Origin: Campylobacterales bacterium
GTDB lineage: Bacteria > Campylobacterota > Campylobacteria > Campylobacterales > QNZT01
NCBI GenBank assembly: GCA_027056215.1
Contig: JALULO010000191.1
Span: forward strand, 1 to 28,099
Length of the DNA stretch: 28,099 nucleotides
Direction of reading: 5' to 3'
Under the pieces are notes generated by a model that saw only the letters and a program-made list of their open reading frames with translations, did not search any database and was not told the origin of the DNA. Below, piece after piece: positions 8,549-15,583 of this stretch. The position numbers were made by a program, and so were the translations under genes. Positions within the stretch are counted from its first letter, which is position 1. Each line of letters begins with the position of its first letter.

Positions 8549-9352
8549 CTATTTATTTAAATTTTTAAACAATAGGTGATAATCTGAAATTTTGAGTTGA
8601 TGTGGTCTTGCTTTTGTCTCTATATCCAATGTTCCAAACAAATCAGTAAGTGTCTCTTTTTGATAGTTTTGTTGTAAATTTTTTATCAAAAGTTTTCTTG
8701 GCTGTCGAAATGCTATCTTTAAAAACGCTTTGAATCTTTCCACCTCATGGGTTGATTCAAAGAGATCTTTTGCCAGAAAATCACTAAATTTTTCCAATTT
8801 TAACACTGATGAAGTCACTTTTGGTGGAGGATCAAAACAACTTGAACCTACATCAAAAAGTATTTGAGACTTCGCAATAGTATTTGCCAAAATAGATAAT
8901 GCTGAAAAAGTTTTTTCTCCACTTTTGGCAGAAAACTTGACAGCGACCTCTTTTTGTATCATAACTAAAATAGATCGGCACTTGTTGTCATCAAGCGCTT
9001 TTAATATGATATTAGTTGCGACATAGTAAGGAAGATTTGCGATAAGATGATACTCTTCATCTCTCAAAGACGTGTTTTTCCACACCTCTAAAACATCACT
9101 ACAAATCAACTGAAACTGTCCGCTTTGAATCTCGGTCTTAAAAATCTTTTGCAAATAACCGCATAACTCTAAGTCAATCTCAAAAGCTACTACGCGTTTT
9201 GAAGCGCAAAGAAGCTCTTTCGTTAAATCACCTAAGCCAGGACCAATTTCAACAACTAGTTTGTCGTCGTTGGGCATCGATTGGATGATTTTTTTCTTAA
9301 TGGACTCATCTTTTAAAAAATTTTGACCAAATTTCTTTTTTGCTTTAATCAA
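8549..9352 (-). CDS. ksgA: 16S rRNA dimethyladenosine transferase KsgA (RsmA)
   Basis: This 267-residue SAM-dependent methyltransferase has the family opening KKKFGQNFLKD (residues 5-15), SAM motif I VEIGPGLGDLT (34-44), an acidic motif II (FEID) and the catalytic NLPYY (106-110). It dimethylates two adjacent adenosines in helix 45 of 16S rRNA late in 30S assembly. The start codon appears to be TTG (9350-9352); no in-frame ATG lies nearby and the conserved KKFGQNF block begins five codons later. A Shine-Dalgarno-like AAAAGG precedes it, with a rather long spacer, inside a small hairpin. It is the first gene of a probable six-gene operon (ksgA, rnj, kdsD, rluB, rarA, Sel1). Confidence 0.93.
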   Translation of the reverse strand: MIKAKKKFGQNFLKDESIKKKIIQSMPNDDKLVVEIGPGLGDLTKELLCASKRVVAFEIDLELCGYLQKIFKTEIQSGQFQLICSDVLEVWKNTSLRDEEYHLIANLPYYVATNIILKALDDNKCRSILVMIQKEVAVKFSAKSGEKTFSALSILANTIAKSQILFDVGSSCFDPPPKVTSSVLKLEKFSDFLAKDLFESTHEVERFKAFLKIAFRQPRKLLIKNLQQNYQKETLTDLFGTLDIETKARPHQLKISDYHLLFKNLNK

Positions 9353-9361
9353 ATACAGAGC

Positions 9362-9375
9362 CTTTTATCTAAAAG
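9362..9375 (-). promoter_or_regulatory. Hairpin in the ksgA leader overlapping the ribosome site
   Basis: Read on the minus strand, CTTTTA-GA-TAAAAG forms a small hairpin whose right arm contains the AAAAGG ribosome-binding sequence of ksgA. If transcription starts about 7 nt after the -10 box at 9381-9386, the hairpin lies at the extreme 5' end of the mRNA. It is weak and AT-rich. Confidence 0.4.
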
Positions 9376-9380
9376 ATGCC

Positions 9381-9386
9381 ATTATA
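9381..9386 (-). promoter_or_regulatory. Putative sigma70 -10 box for the ksgA operon
   Basis: A perfect TATAAT lies on the minus strand in the 57-nt gap between pgk and ksgA, giving a predicted start near 9374 and a leader of about 22 nt. No -35 box is evident, as is usual in Campylobacterota. Confidence 0.55.
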
Positions 9387-9409
9387 CTTTACAATAGCTT
9401 AGTATTCGT

Positions 9410-10612
9410 TTAGAAACTTAACTTTATGCGTGGTACTAACCCTTGAATCCCTGGTAATTTTTTGGATGCAAGTAATTCAAGAGAAGCACCACCTCCGGTA
9501 CTGACAAAAGTCATTTCATCTGTCGCATTTGCATTGTGAATCATCTCTGCTGTATCTCCACCACCAATTATTTTCGTTGCGTGAAGGTTTCCGACATAGT
9601 GTGCAAGTTTTATGCTTCCATATGAAAATTTATCAACTTCAAAAACTCCCATCGGACCATTCCAGAAAATAACACTTGATCCTTTTATCGCTTCTTCAAA
9701 AAGGGTTATAGTTGCTGGACCGATATCCAAACCCATATAATCTTTTGGAATATCCTGAAATGTAACAATCTGGCTAGAAGTGTTTTGTGAGATTTCCTTT
9801 GCAATGATAAAATCTATCGGAAAAAAAAGTTTTACATGATATTCCTTTGCAATCTTTATGATATGTTGTGCCGCATCCAATAAGTCATCTTCAACGATAG
9901 ATTTTCCTGTCTTATATCCAAGTGCTTTTAAAAATGTAAATGCCATACCTCCACCAATAATCATTTTATCTATTTTGGGCAATAGGTGCATCAATGCTTC
10001 AAGTTTTGTTGAAACCTTGCTACCTCCGATGATGAGGCTAAAAGGATGTGCTGGATTTTGTAGGAGCATTTGAAAGAAGTCGATTTCTTTTTGTAGTAAA
10101 AATCCAGCACCTTTGTGGCTATCGTCATAAAACGTGGTAATAGCCTCAACAGAGGCATGTGCACGGTGACAAACACCAAAAGCATCATTGATATAAAATG
10201 TTGCAAGTTGTGCCAAGTTTGCAGCAAAGCTTTTATCGTTTTTTGTCTCTCCCTCCTCGAAACGTAAATTTTCAAGCAATAAAATTTCACCATTTTGTAG
10301 TGATGCAACTTTTGTTGTTGTCTCTTCCCCTACTACTTCATGTGAAAAACTGATACTATGTTCTAGTAAAGTTTGCAATCTTTTTGCAACAGGAGTAAGT
10401 GATAATTTTGGATCAACTTTCCCTTTTGGTCTTCCCATATGACTGGCAAGAATAATTTTACATTTTCTATCTAAACAATATTGTATAGTTGGCAAGGCTG
10501 CACGGATACGTGCATCATCTAAAATATTTCCATATACATCAAGGGGTACATTAAAATCACAGCGTATAAAAACAGAATTCTCTTGAAGATTCATATTTTG
10601 TATGATAAGCAT
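9410..10612 (-). CDS. pgk: Phosphoglycerate kinase
   Basis: The 400-residue enzyme has the usual bacterial length. Signatures include RCDFNVPLD (residues 17-25), SHMGRPKG (57-64), LLLENLRFEEGE, GGSKVSTK and, in the C-terminal nucleotide-binding domain, GGGDTAEMI and STGGGASLELL. It interconverts 1,3-bisphosphoglycerate and 3-phosphoglycerate with ADP/ATP. A strong Shine-Dalgarno (AGGAGAAA) directly precedes the ATG and overlaps the pfkA stop. The gene lies 8 nt downstream of pfkA, so the two are almost certainly cotranscribed. The conserved RCDFNVP block also fits a start at the second Met (residue 7), but the Shine-Dalgarno favours the first. Confidence 0.96.
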   Translation of the reverse strand: MLIIQNMNLQENSVFIRCDFNVPLDVYGNILDDARIRAALPTIQYCLDRKCKIILASHMGRPKGKVDPKLSLTPVAKRLQTLLEHSISFSHEVVGEETTTKVASLQNGEILLLENLRFEEGETKNDKSFAANLAQLATFYINDAFGVCHRAHASVEAITTFYDDSHKGAGFLLQKEIDFFQMLLQNPAHPFSLIIGGSKVSTKLEALMHLLPKIDKMIIGGGMAFTFLKALGYKTGKSIVEDDLLDAAQHIIKIAKEYHVKLFFPIDFIIAKEISQNTSSQIVTFQDIPKDYMGLDIGPATITLFEEAIKGSSVIFWNGPMGVFEVDKFSYGSIKLAHYVGNLHATKIIGGGDTAEMIHNANATDEMTFVSTGGGASLELLASKKLPGIQGLVPRIKLSF

Positions 10613-10620
10613 CTTTTCTC

Positions 10621-11580
10621 CTAGTCCAAAAAATGTAAATCTCTTGTTATCTCAGATGGAATAGTATATTTTCCATCGTTTACTTCATGGATATCCATAG
10701 CTATAAATTCACCTTTTTGATATCCTATAGCATGATGTACTTTCTGTTTGCTGCGTAATAAATCAATACCTCTAACAACAAATTCAAATGCCATCATTCT
10801 ATCTTTTACTGTAGGATTCCCACCCCTTTGAATGTGACCCAAAACAGTGATCCTCGTTTCCATCCCAATATCTTTTTCAAGCCATTCTTTGATTTCTTGT
10901 GTTCGATTACATCCTTCTGCAGCTATAGCAAGGATATAACGTCTTCCTGCTTTTACTTCTTTCTTTAGTGTGTATCCGGCTATATCTTTGTTAAAGCACA
11001 TCTCTGGGATTACACATATCTCTGCACCACTTGACAAGGCAGTCACAGCAGCTAAATAGCCACATTCTCGCCCCATGACTTCAACAACAAATGCACGCTT
11101 AAAAGTAGAAGCAGTATCACGAATATTGTCAACAGCACTCCTGATAACATTTAATGCTGTGTCGACTCCCAGACAATATTCAGTACCATATATATCATTG
11201 TCGATTGTGCTGGGGATACCTATACAATCGATACCAAATTCACTATTTAGTCGTTCAAGCGCATTGTATGAACCGTCTCCTCCAAGGACAACAAGCCCCG
11301 TAATACCATATTTATTGAGGTTCTCAAATGCAATTTTACGATATTTATAATCATAAAAACGTTTAGATCGAGAGGACCCTATGATAGCTCCACCATTATG
11401 TAAAATACCTGCTACATCATGATGTTGTGCTTGTTTAATATTTCCATCAATTAATCCCTCTAGCCCATCATAAATAAAATAAGGTATTTGATGAGATTTA
11501 TAGACATAATCTACAAACTTTTTGATGGCAGGATTCATCCCCGGTGCATCTCCACCCGAACACATTATCGCTAAACCCAA
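10621..11580 (-). CDS. pfkA: 6-phosphofructokinase (ATP-type predicted)
   Basis: The 319-residue PFK has CSGGDAPGMN (residues 7-16), GGDGS (100-104), STIDND (124-129, catalytic Asp 127), MGRECGYLA (169-177) and GHIQRGGNPT (248-257). Gly at 103 is the ATP-type residue rather than the Asp of PPi-dependent enzymes. Position 124, usually Gly (ATP) or Lys (PPi), is Ser here. It phosphorylates fructose 6-phosphate and commits hexose to glycolysis; several Campylobacter and Helicobacter species lack this enzyme. The start is TTG (11578-11580) behind a good Shine-Dalgarno AAGGAGT; a Met at residue 6 comes too late because it would cut into the nucleotide-binding motif. It forms an operon with pgk. 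Confidence 0.94.
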   Translation of the reverse strand: MGLAIMCSGGDAPGMNPAIKKFVDYVYKSHQIPYFIYDGLEGLIDGNIKQAQHHDVAGILHNGGAIIGSSRSKRFYDYKYRKIAFENLNKYGITGLVVLGGDGSYNALERLNSEFGIDCIGIPSTIDNDIYGTEYCLGVDTALNVIRSAVDNIRDTASTFKRAFVVEVMGRECGYLAAVTALSSGAEICVIPEMCFNKDIAGYTLKKEVKAGRRYILAIAAEGCNRTQEIKEWLEKDIGMETRITVLGHIQRGGNPTVKDRMMAFEFVVRGIDLLRSKQKVHHAIGYQKGEFIAMDIHEVNDGKYTIPSEITRDLHFLD

Positions 11581-11589
11581 ATTGACTCC

Positions 11590-11605
11590 TTAGATAAAAA
11601 TCTAA
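11590..11605 (-). promoter_or_regulatory. Hairpin in the pfkA leader next to the Shine-Dalgarno
   Basis: TTAGAT and ATCTAA form a perfect 6-bp stem with a 4-nt loop, ending against the pfkA Shine-Dalgarno (11585-11590). The predicted transcription start (about 11603) places it at the 5' end of the message. It is weak and AT-only except for one G-C pair per arm. Confidence 0.4.
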
Positions 11606-11609
11606 ATGG

Positions 11610-11618
11610 ATTATACCA
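11610..11618 (-). promoter_or_regulatory. Extended -10 promoter of pfkA-pgk
   Basis: On the minus strand the sequence reads TGGTATAAT, a perfect extended -10 element. The predicted start is near 11603, giving a leader of about 23 nt before the TTG start. No convincing -35 box is seen. Confidence 0.7.
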
Positions 11619-11655
11619 CAACTAAGGATTTAATGAGTTATCATCATTTTTAATG

Positions 11656-11661
11656 TATCAT
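11656..11661 (+). promoter_or_regulatory. Possible -10 box for the DUF6394/K+ channel operon
   Basis: TATCAT lies about 20 nt before the ATG in the 100-nt divergent gap opposite the pfkA promoter. It would give a leader of about 13 nt that still contains the Shine-Dalgarno AAAAGGAGT. It is weak on its own; the divergent gap is the main support. Confidence 0.4.
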
Positions 11662-11680
11662 GAAAACAAAAGGAGTCTAG

Positions 11681-12061
11681 ATGAATTTTGATAAGGTTGT
11701 TTCCGGCTTTTTCTTTATATTGGCTATGACATTAAATTTTGGATTTTTTTATGGAAATCCAGAAGTTTTAGCGGAACATAGCAAGTATGAACTTTTTGCT
11801 GCTATTGTGGTAAACTTAATCGCAACAATTTTAAAGTTTGGGGATAAAACACAAGTTGGATCTGTTTTGCTTGCAACAAGTTTAGTGGCAGATATTCAGC
11901 TGATTGTTTCTGCCTCAGTATGGGCGATTGCGTTGTATGGACTTGATTCATTTGGTATAGAAGCTTCAACGGCAGTTATCTCTTTATCTGGTGGTGCGCT
12001 TTTGGCAAATATTACTTCTGTGGTTATATTTGTAGGAGATACTTTAAAGTCAAAAAGATAA
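11681..12061 (+). CDS. Four-helix inner-membrane protein, DUF6394-like
   Basis: The 126-residue protein is hydrophobic with about four TM helices (residues 6-25, 36-54, 61-85 and 96-121) and a basic C-terminus (KSKR). It resembles the DUF6394 family of uncharacterised small membrane proteins, a recognition from memory and not a search. A strong Shine-Dalgarno AAAAGGAGT precedes the ATG. It ends 3 nt before the potassium-channel gene, which has no Shine-Dalgarno of its own, so the two are probably translationally coupled. That arrangement suggests an accessory role for the channel, but no function is known. Confidence 0.75.
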   Translation: MNFDKVVSGFFFILAMTLNFGFFYGNPEVLAEHSKYELFAAIVVNLIATILKFGDKTQVGSVLLATSLVADIQLIVSASVWAIALYGLDSFGIEASTAVISLSGGALLANITSVVIFVGDTLKSKR

Positions 12062-12064
12062 CCG

Positions 12065-13753
12065 ATGCAAAGTTATGCAAGTTGGATTATTATACGTCGT
12101 CTTCGTATACCTTTTATCATTATTATTGTTACATTCGCTATTTCTATCTTAGGGATGATGCTTATCCCTGGTGTAGATAGTGAAGGAAAAGTCTATCATC
12201 TTAATTTTTTTGATGCATTTTATTTTGTAAGTTACATGGCTTCTACCATAGGTTTTGGTGAATCTCCTTATGATTTTACTTATCCTCAAAAATTATGGGT
12301 TTCATTTTCCATTTATCTTACGGTTATTGGCTGGTTTTATGGTATTGGTACTATTGTTGCCTTGATACAAGATCATGTCCTAGCAGAAGAGATTGCACGT
12401 TCTAAATTTATCAAAGACGTAAAAGCTTTGAAAGAACCGTTTATTCTTATTTTCGGTTATAACAACATAACGAAAAATCTTATTCAGCGTTTGAGTGCTA
12501 TACCCAAGAGAATGGTTGTGATTGATAAAGACCAAGCTATTATAGATGCGATTGCTTTGGAAAATTATCATCCTCATATACCTGCGTTTCATGGGGATTT
12601 ACAAGATGTTTCTATTGTAGAAAAAGCTGGTATCCGATCGCCTATGTGTAAAAGTGTTATTATCGTTTTTGAGAAAGAATATAAAAATACAAAGATCGCC
12701 ATGATGTGCAAACATCTTAATCCTGATGCAAAAATCATTGTGCGTTCCAATACATTGCAAAACAATGACTATCTTTATACAATAGGCATAGATCATATTG
12801 AAAATCCATTTAAAGTGATTTCAAACAGACTCTTTCTTGCCCTTACCGCACCCCATTTGTGGATGTTAGAGATGTGGGTACATGGACATCCCCTAAGAAT
12901 TAATAAACATGAAAAAATACCTTCTGGAAAGTTTGTCATATATGGATATGGACGTATGGGGCAGGCTCTTGAAGAAGGACTTATGAAGGCTGGAGTCAAA
13001 TATGTTTTTATAAATGCCAATGATATCTTCTCTCAGAATAGTAAAATTGAAAAAATTTTTAGTGAAGAAGCACTGGAAAACAAATTGATTGATGCTGGCA
13101 TAGATGATGCTTCTGTGATTGTTGCTGGGACAAGAGATGATATGGTCAATCTTGCTGTAATTATGTTAGCCAGAAAACATAACCCTTCTATTTATACGAT
13201 AGCACGTGAAAATTCACTCTCTGACTTAAATATTTTTGAAGCTGCGAATATTGACAGAAATTATATCCTTGAGGAAATTGTTGCCAAAAAAACGTATAAT
13301 TATATTGCTATGCCCTTGGCAAATGCTTTTATTAAAGAGTTAAGTAAAAGGAATGATCCTTGGGGAGAATCTATTGTCAATAGAATTATTACCAAAATGG
13401 GGAGGAAACCTCATTTATGTGAAATGTCAGTAACGAAGAAACAAGCACTTGCTTTATATCAAAAACTAGAAGAAGAGGTAGCTGTTCCTATTAAGATCTT
13501 AAAAAGATCCCGGGATGACTATATGAAAAACAATCATGTCATTTTTCTGCTTATTAAACGTAAACAAAATATTATTTTATTACCTGATGATGATTTTTCC
13601 ATACAAAAAGGTGATCAAATGTTAATCGTATGCAATGATAAAAGTGAAACTGATTTGGCATATATCTTAAATAATTATTATGAATTGCATTATGTGATGT
13701 ATGGCAAAGAGAAGCGTACAGGTGTGTTTGGAAAACTTTTATATCATGATTGA
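12065..13753 (+). CDS. Two-TM potassium channel with tandem RCK (TrkA-N/C) domains
   Basis: The 562-residue protein has TM1 (about residues 14-34), a pore loop with selectivity filter TIGFGE (61-66, in place of TVGYGD), TM2 (about 77-100) and a long cytoplasmic part with two RCK units. The first Rossmann fold (FILIFGYNNITKNL, 126-139) has an altered glycine motif. The second (VIYGYGRMGQAL, 291-302) is canonical and likely binds NAD(H) or another nucleotide. A TrkA-C-like segment ends the protein (KGDQMLIVCN). It is a probable ligand-gated K+ channel for potassium homeostasis and is similar in plan to the Helicobacter KchA-type channels. No Shine-Dalgarno is visible; the start lies 3 nt after the upstream stop. 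Confidence 0.88.
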   Translation: MQSYASWIIIRRLRIPFIIIIVTFAISILGMMLIPGVDSEGKVYHLNFFDAFYFVSYMASTIGFGESPYDFTYPQKLWVSFSIYLTVIGWFYGIGTIVALIQDHVLAEEIARSKFIKDVKALKEPFILIFGYNNITKNLIQRLSAIPKRMVVIDKDQAIIDAIALENYHPHIPAFHGDLQDVSIVEKAGIRSPMCKSVIIVFEKEYKNTKIAMMCKHLNPDAKIIVRSNTLQNNDYLYTIGIDHIENPFKVISNRLFLALTAPHLWMLEMWVHGHPLRINKHEKIPSGKFVIYGYGRMGQALEEGLMKAGVKYVFINANDIFSQNSKIEKIFSEEALENKLIDAGIDDASVIVAGTRDDMVNLAVIMLARKHNPSIYTIARENSLSDLNIFEAANIDRNYILEEIVAKKTYNYIAMPLANAFIKELSKRNDPWGESIVNRIITKMGRKPHLCEMSVTKKQALALYQKLEEEVAVPIKILKRSRDDYMKNNHVIFLLIKRKQNIILLPDDDFSIQKGDQMLIVCNDKSETDLAYILNNYYELHYVMYGKEKRTGVFGKLLYHD

Positions 13754-13785
13754 TGAGGTGTAGATATAAGTTCTTTTATAAACTT

Positions 13786-13794
13786 TGCTATAAT
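13786..13794 (+). promoter_or_regulatory. Extended -10 promoter of ilvD
   Basis: TGCTATAAT is a perfect extended -10 element. The predicted start is near 13801, with a short leader containing the Shine-Dalgarno AAGAGGA (13811-13817) 6 nt before the GTG start. No leader peptide or attenuator hairpin is visible. Confidence 0.7.
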
Positions 13795-13823
13795 GCGATA
13801 CATTTTATACAAGAGGATTAATC

Positions 13824-15515
13824 GTGAGAAGTGATATCGTAAAAAAAGGCTATGAGAGAGCACCTCATAGAAGTTTACTAAGGGCAACGGGTTTAAAAGA
13901 TGAGGATTTTGATAAGCCTTTTATTGGTGTGGCAAACTCTTTTATAGAGATTATCCCTGGGCATTTTTTTCTAAATAAATATTCTGAAATCATCAAAGAT
14001 GAGATAAGAAAATGTGGATGTATGCCATTTGAGTTTAATACAATCGGTGTAGATGATGGTATCGCTATGGGACATGATGGGATGTTGTATTCACTTCCTA
14101 GTCGTGAAATCATCGCAAACTCCATAGAAACAGTGATGAATGCACACAAACTTGATGCCATGATTTGTATTCCAAATTGTGACAAGATTACACCGGGCAT
14201 GATCATGGGCGCACTTCGTGTTAATGTTCCAACTGTTTTTGTCAGCGGTGGACCTATGAAATCTGGAACATTAAAAGATGGTACATCCATAGATCTTGCA
14301 ACTGCTTTTGAAGCGGTTGGTCAGTTTGAAGCTGGCGAAATTGATGAAAATAGATTGGTAGAGATAGAGTGTGCAGCATGTCCGAGTGGTGGTTCATGTT
14401 CGGGTATGTTTACCGCAAATAGTATGAATACCCTGATGGAAGCTATGGGAATCGCACTCAAAGGAAATGGGACGATATTGGCACTCACTCCTGAGCGTGA
14501 AGAGTTGCTTAGAAAAGCAGCAAGACGTGTGTGTGAAATCGCAAAAGATGAAGCGTTAACGCAAAAGTTCCAATTTAAAAATATTTTAAATGCCAAAGCT
14601 GTAAACAATGCTTTTGCCGTAGATATGGCAATGGGTGGAAGTTCTAATACAGTACTTCATATGCTTGCGATTGCAAAAGAAGCGGGTGTTGATTTTAACC
14701 TTGAAGATATCAACAGTATGAGTAAAAATGTTTCTCATATCGCTAAAATCTCTCCATCGCTTACGACTGTGCATATGGAAGATATCAACAAAGCAGGTGG
14801 CGTGAGTGCGGTTATGCATGAGATTACCAAAAGAGGTAACAATATCTTAGCCCTTGACAATCTAACTATAGAAGGCGAGACGATAGGTGAGAGAATAGCC
14901 AGTAGCGAAATACTTGATACAGAGATTATTCATACGATTGATAATCCATATTCACAAGTTGGCGGTTTGGCGATTTTATATGGGAACCTTGCACGTGAAG
15001 GTGCTGTTGTAAAAACGGCAGGTATTGATCCATCTATGAGAATTTTTAGTGGTAAAGCAGTTTGTTTTAATTCACAGCAAAAAGCGATTGTGGGTATTAC
15101 CAGCGGTCAGGTTAAAGCAGGTGATGTGGTTGTGATTCGTTATGAAGGACCTCGTGGTGGACCTGGTATGCAAGAGATGTTAGCACCGACTTCATTGATC
15201 ATGGGGATGGGACTGGGTGATAAAGTTGCTTTGATTACAGATGGAAGATTTTCAGGTGCTACAAGAGGTGCAAGTATCGGTCATGTTAGTCCTGAAGCTG
15301 CTGAAGGTGGTGTAATTGGGCTATTAGAAGATGGAGATATTATCGATCTTGATGTTGATAACTATCAGTTAAGTGTTCGTTTGAGCGATGAAGAACTAGC
15401 TGAAAGAAAAGACAAATTTCAGCCATATATCAAGGAAATTCAGGGTTCATGGTTAAAACAATATCGACAACTTGTGACCAATGCGAGTAATGGTGCAATT
15501 CTCAAAACAGAATAA
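13824..15515 (+). CDS. ilvD: Dihydroxy-acid dehydratase
   Basis: The 563-residue enzyme matches the family's length. It carries VDDGIAMGHDGM (77-88), CIPNCDKITPGM (115-126) with the cluster ligand C119 and metal-site K121, and ACPSGGSCSGMFTANSMN (185-202) with C192. Position 46 is Gly (IPGH) rather than the third Cys of [2Fe-2S] enzymes, which fits the oxygen-sensitive [4Fe-4S] type. It makes the 2-keto acid precursors of valine, isoleucine and pantothenate. The start codon is GTG, supported by the AAGAGGA Shine-Dalgarno and the conserved MRSDxxKKG opening. It appears to be transcribed alone. Confidence 0.96.
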   Translation: MRSDIVKKGYERAPHRSLLRATGLKDEDFDKPFIGVANSFIEIIPGHFFLNKYSEIIKDEIRKCGCMPFEFNTIGVDDGIAMGHDGMLYSLPSREIIANSIETVMNAHKLDAMICIPNCDKITPGMIMGALRVNVPTVFVSGGPMKSGTLKDGTSIDLATAFEAVGQFEAGEIDENRLVEIECAACPSGGSCSGMFTANSMNTLMEAMGIALKGNGTILALTPEREELLRKAARRVCEIAKDEALTQKFQFKNILNAKAVNNAFAVDMAMGGSSNTVLHMLAIAKEAGVDFNLEDINSMSKNVSHIAKISPSLTTVHMEDINKAGGVSAVMHEITKRGNNILALDNLTIEGETIGERIASSEILDTEIIHTIDNPYSQVGGLAILYGNLAREGAVVKTAGIDPSMRIFSGKAVCFNSQQKAIVGITSGQVKAGDVVVIRYEGPRGGPGMQEMLAPTSLIMGMGLGDKVALITDGRFSGATRGASIGHVSPEAAEGGVIGLLEDGDIIDLDVDNYQLSVRLSDEELAERKDKFQPYIKEIQGSWLKQYRQLVTNASNGAILKTE

Positions 15516-15520
15516 AAACT

Positions 15521-15546
15521 ATGGCGATGACATAAGTTGTCGCCAT
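15521..15546 (+). terminator. Weak hairpin after ilvD
   Basis: ATGGCGA (15521-15527) pairs with TCGCCAT (15540-15546) across a 12-nt loop. It lies 5 nt after the ilvD stop, but the U-run comes about 16 nt later (TTTTTT around 15563), so it is not a classical intrinsic terminator. It may protect the 3' end. Confidence 0.4.
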
Positions 15547-15574
15547 TAGTAAATTTGTCCATTTTTTAGAAAAC

Positions 15575-15583
15575 TGCTATCAT
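15575..15583 (+). promoter_or_regulatory. Extended -10-like element at the cls start
   Basis: TGCTATCAT is an extended -10 match that runs into the first ATG of cls (15582). With standard spacing, transcription would start at 15590-15591, where the second in-frame ATG (15591) lies. This would give a leaderless mRNA. Confidence 0.45.

Noticed and set aside
8352..8579. Plus-strand ORF opposite the rnj 5' end, hydrophobic like a membrane protein
   Set aside because: The hydrophobic run is the reverse complement of the Asn/Lys/Pro repeat tract; no promoter or Shine-Dalgarno supports it.
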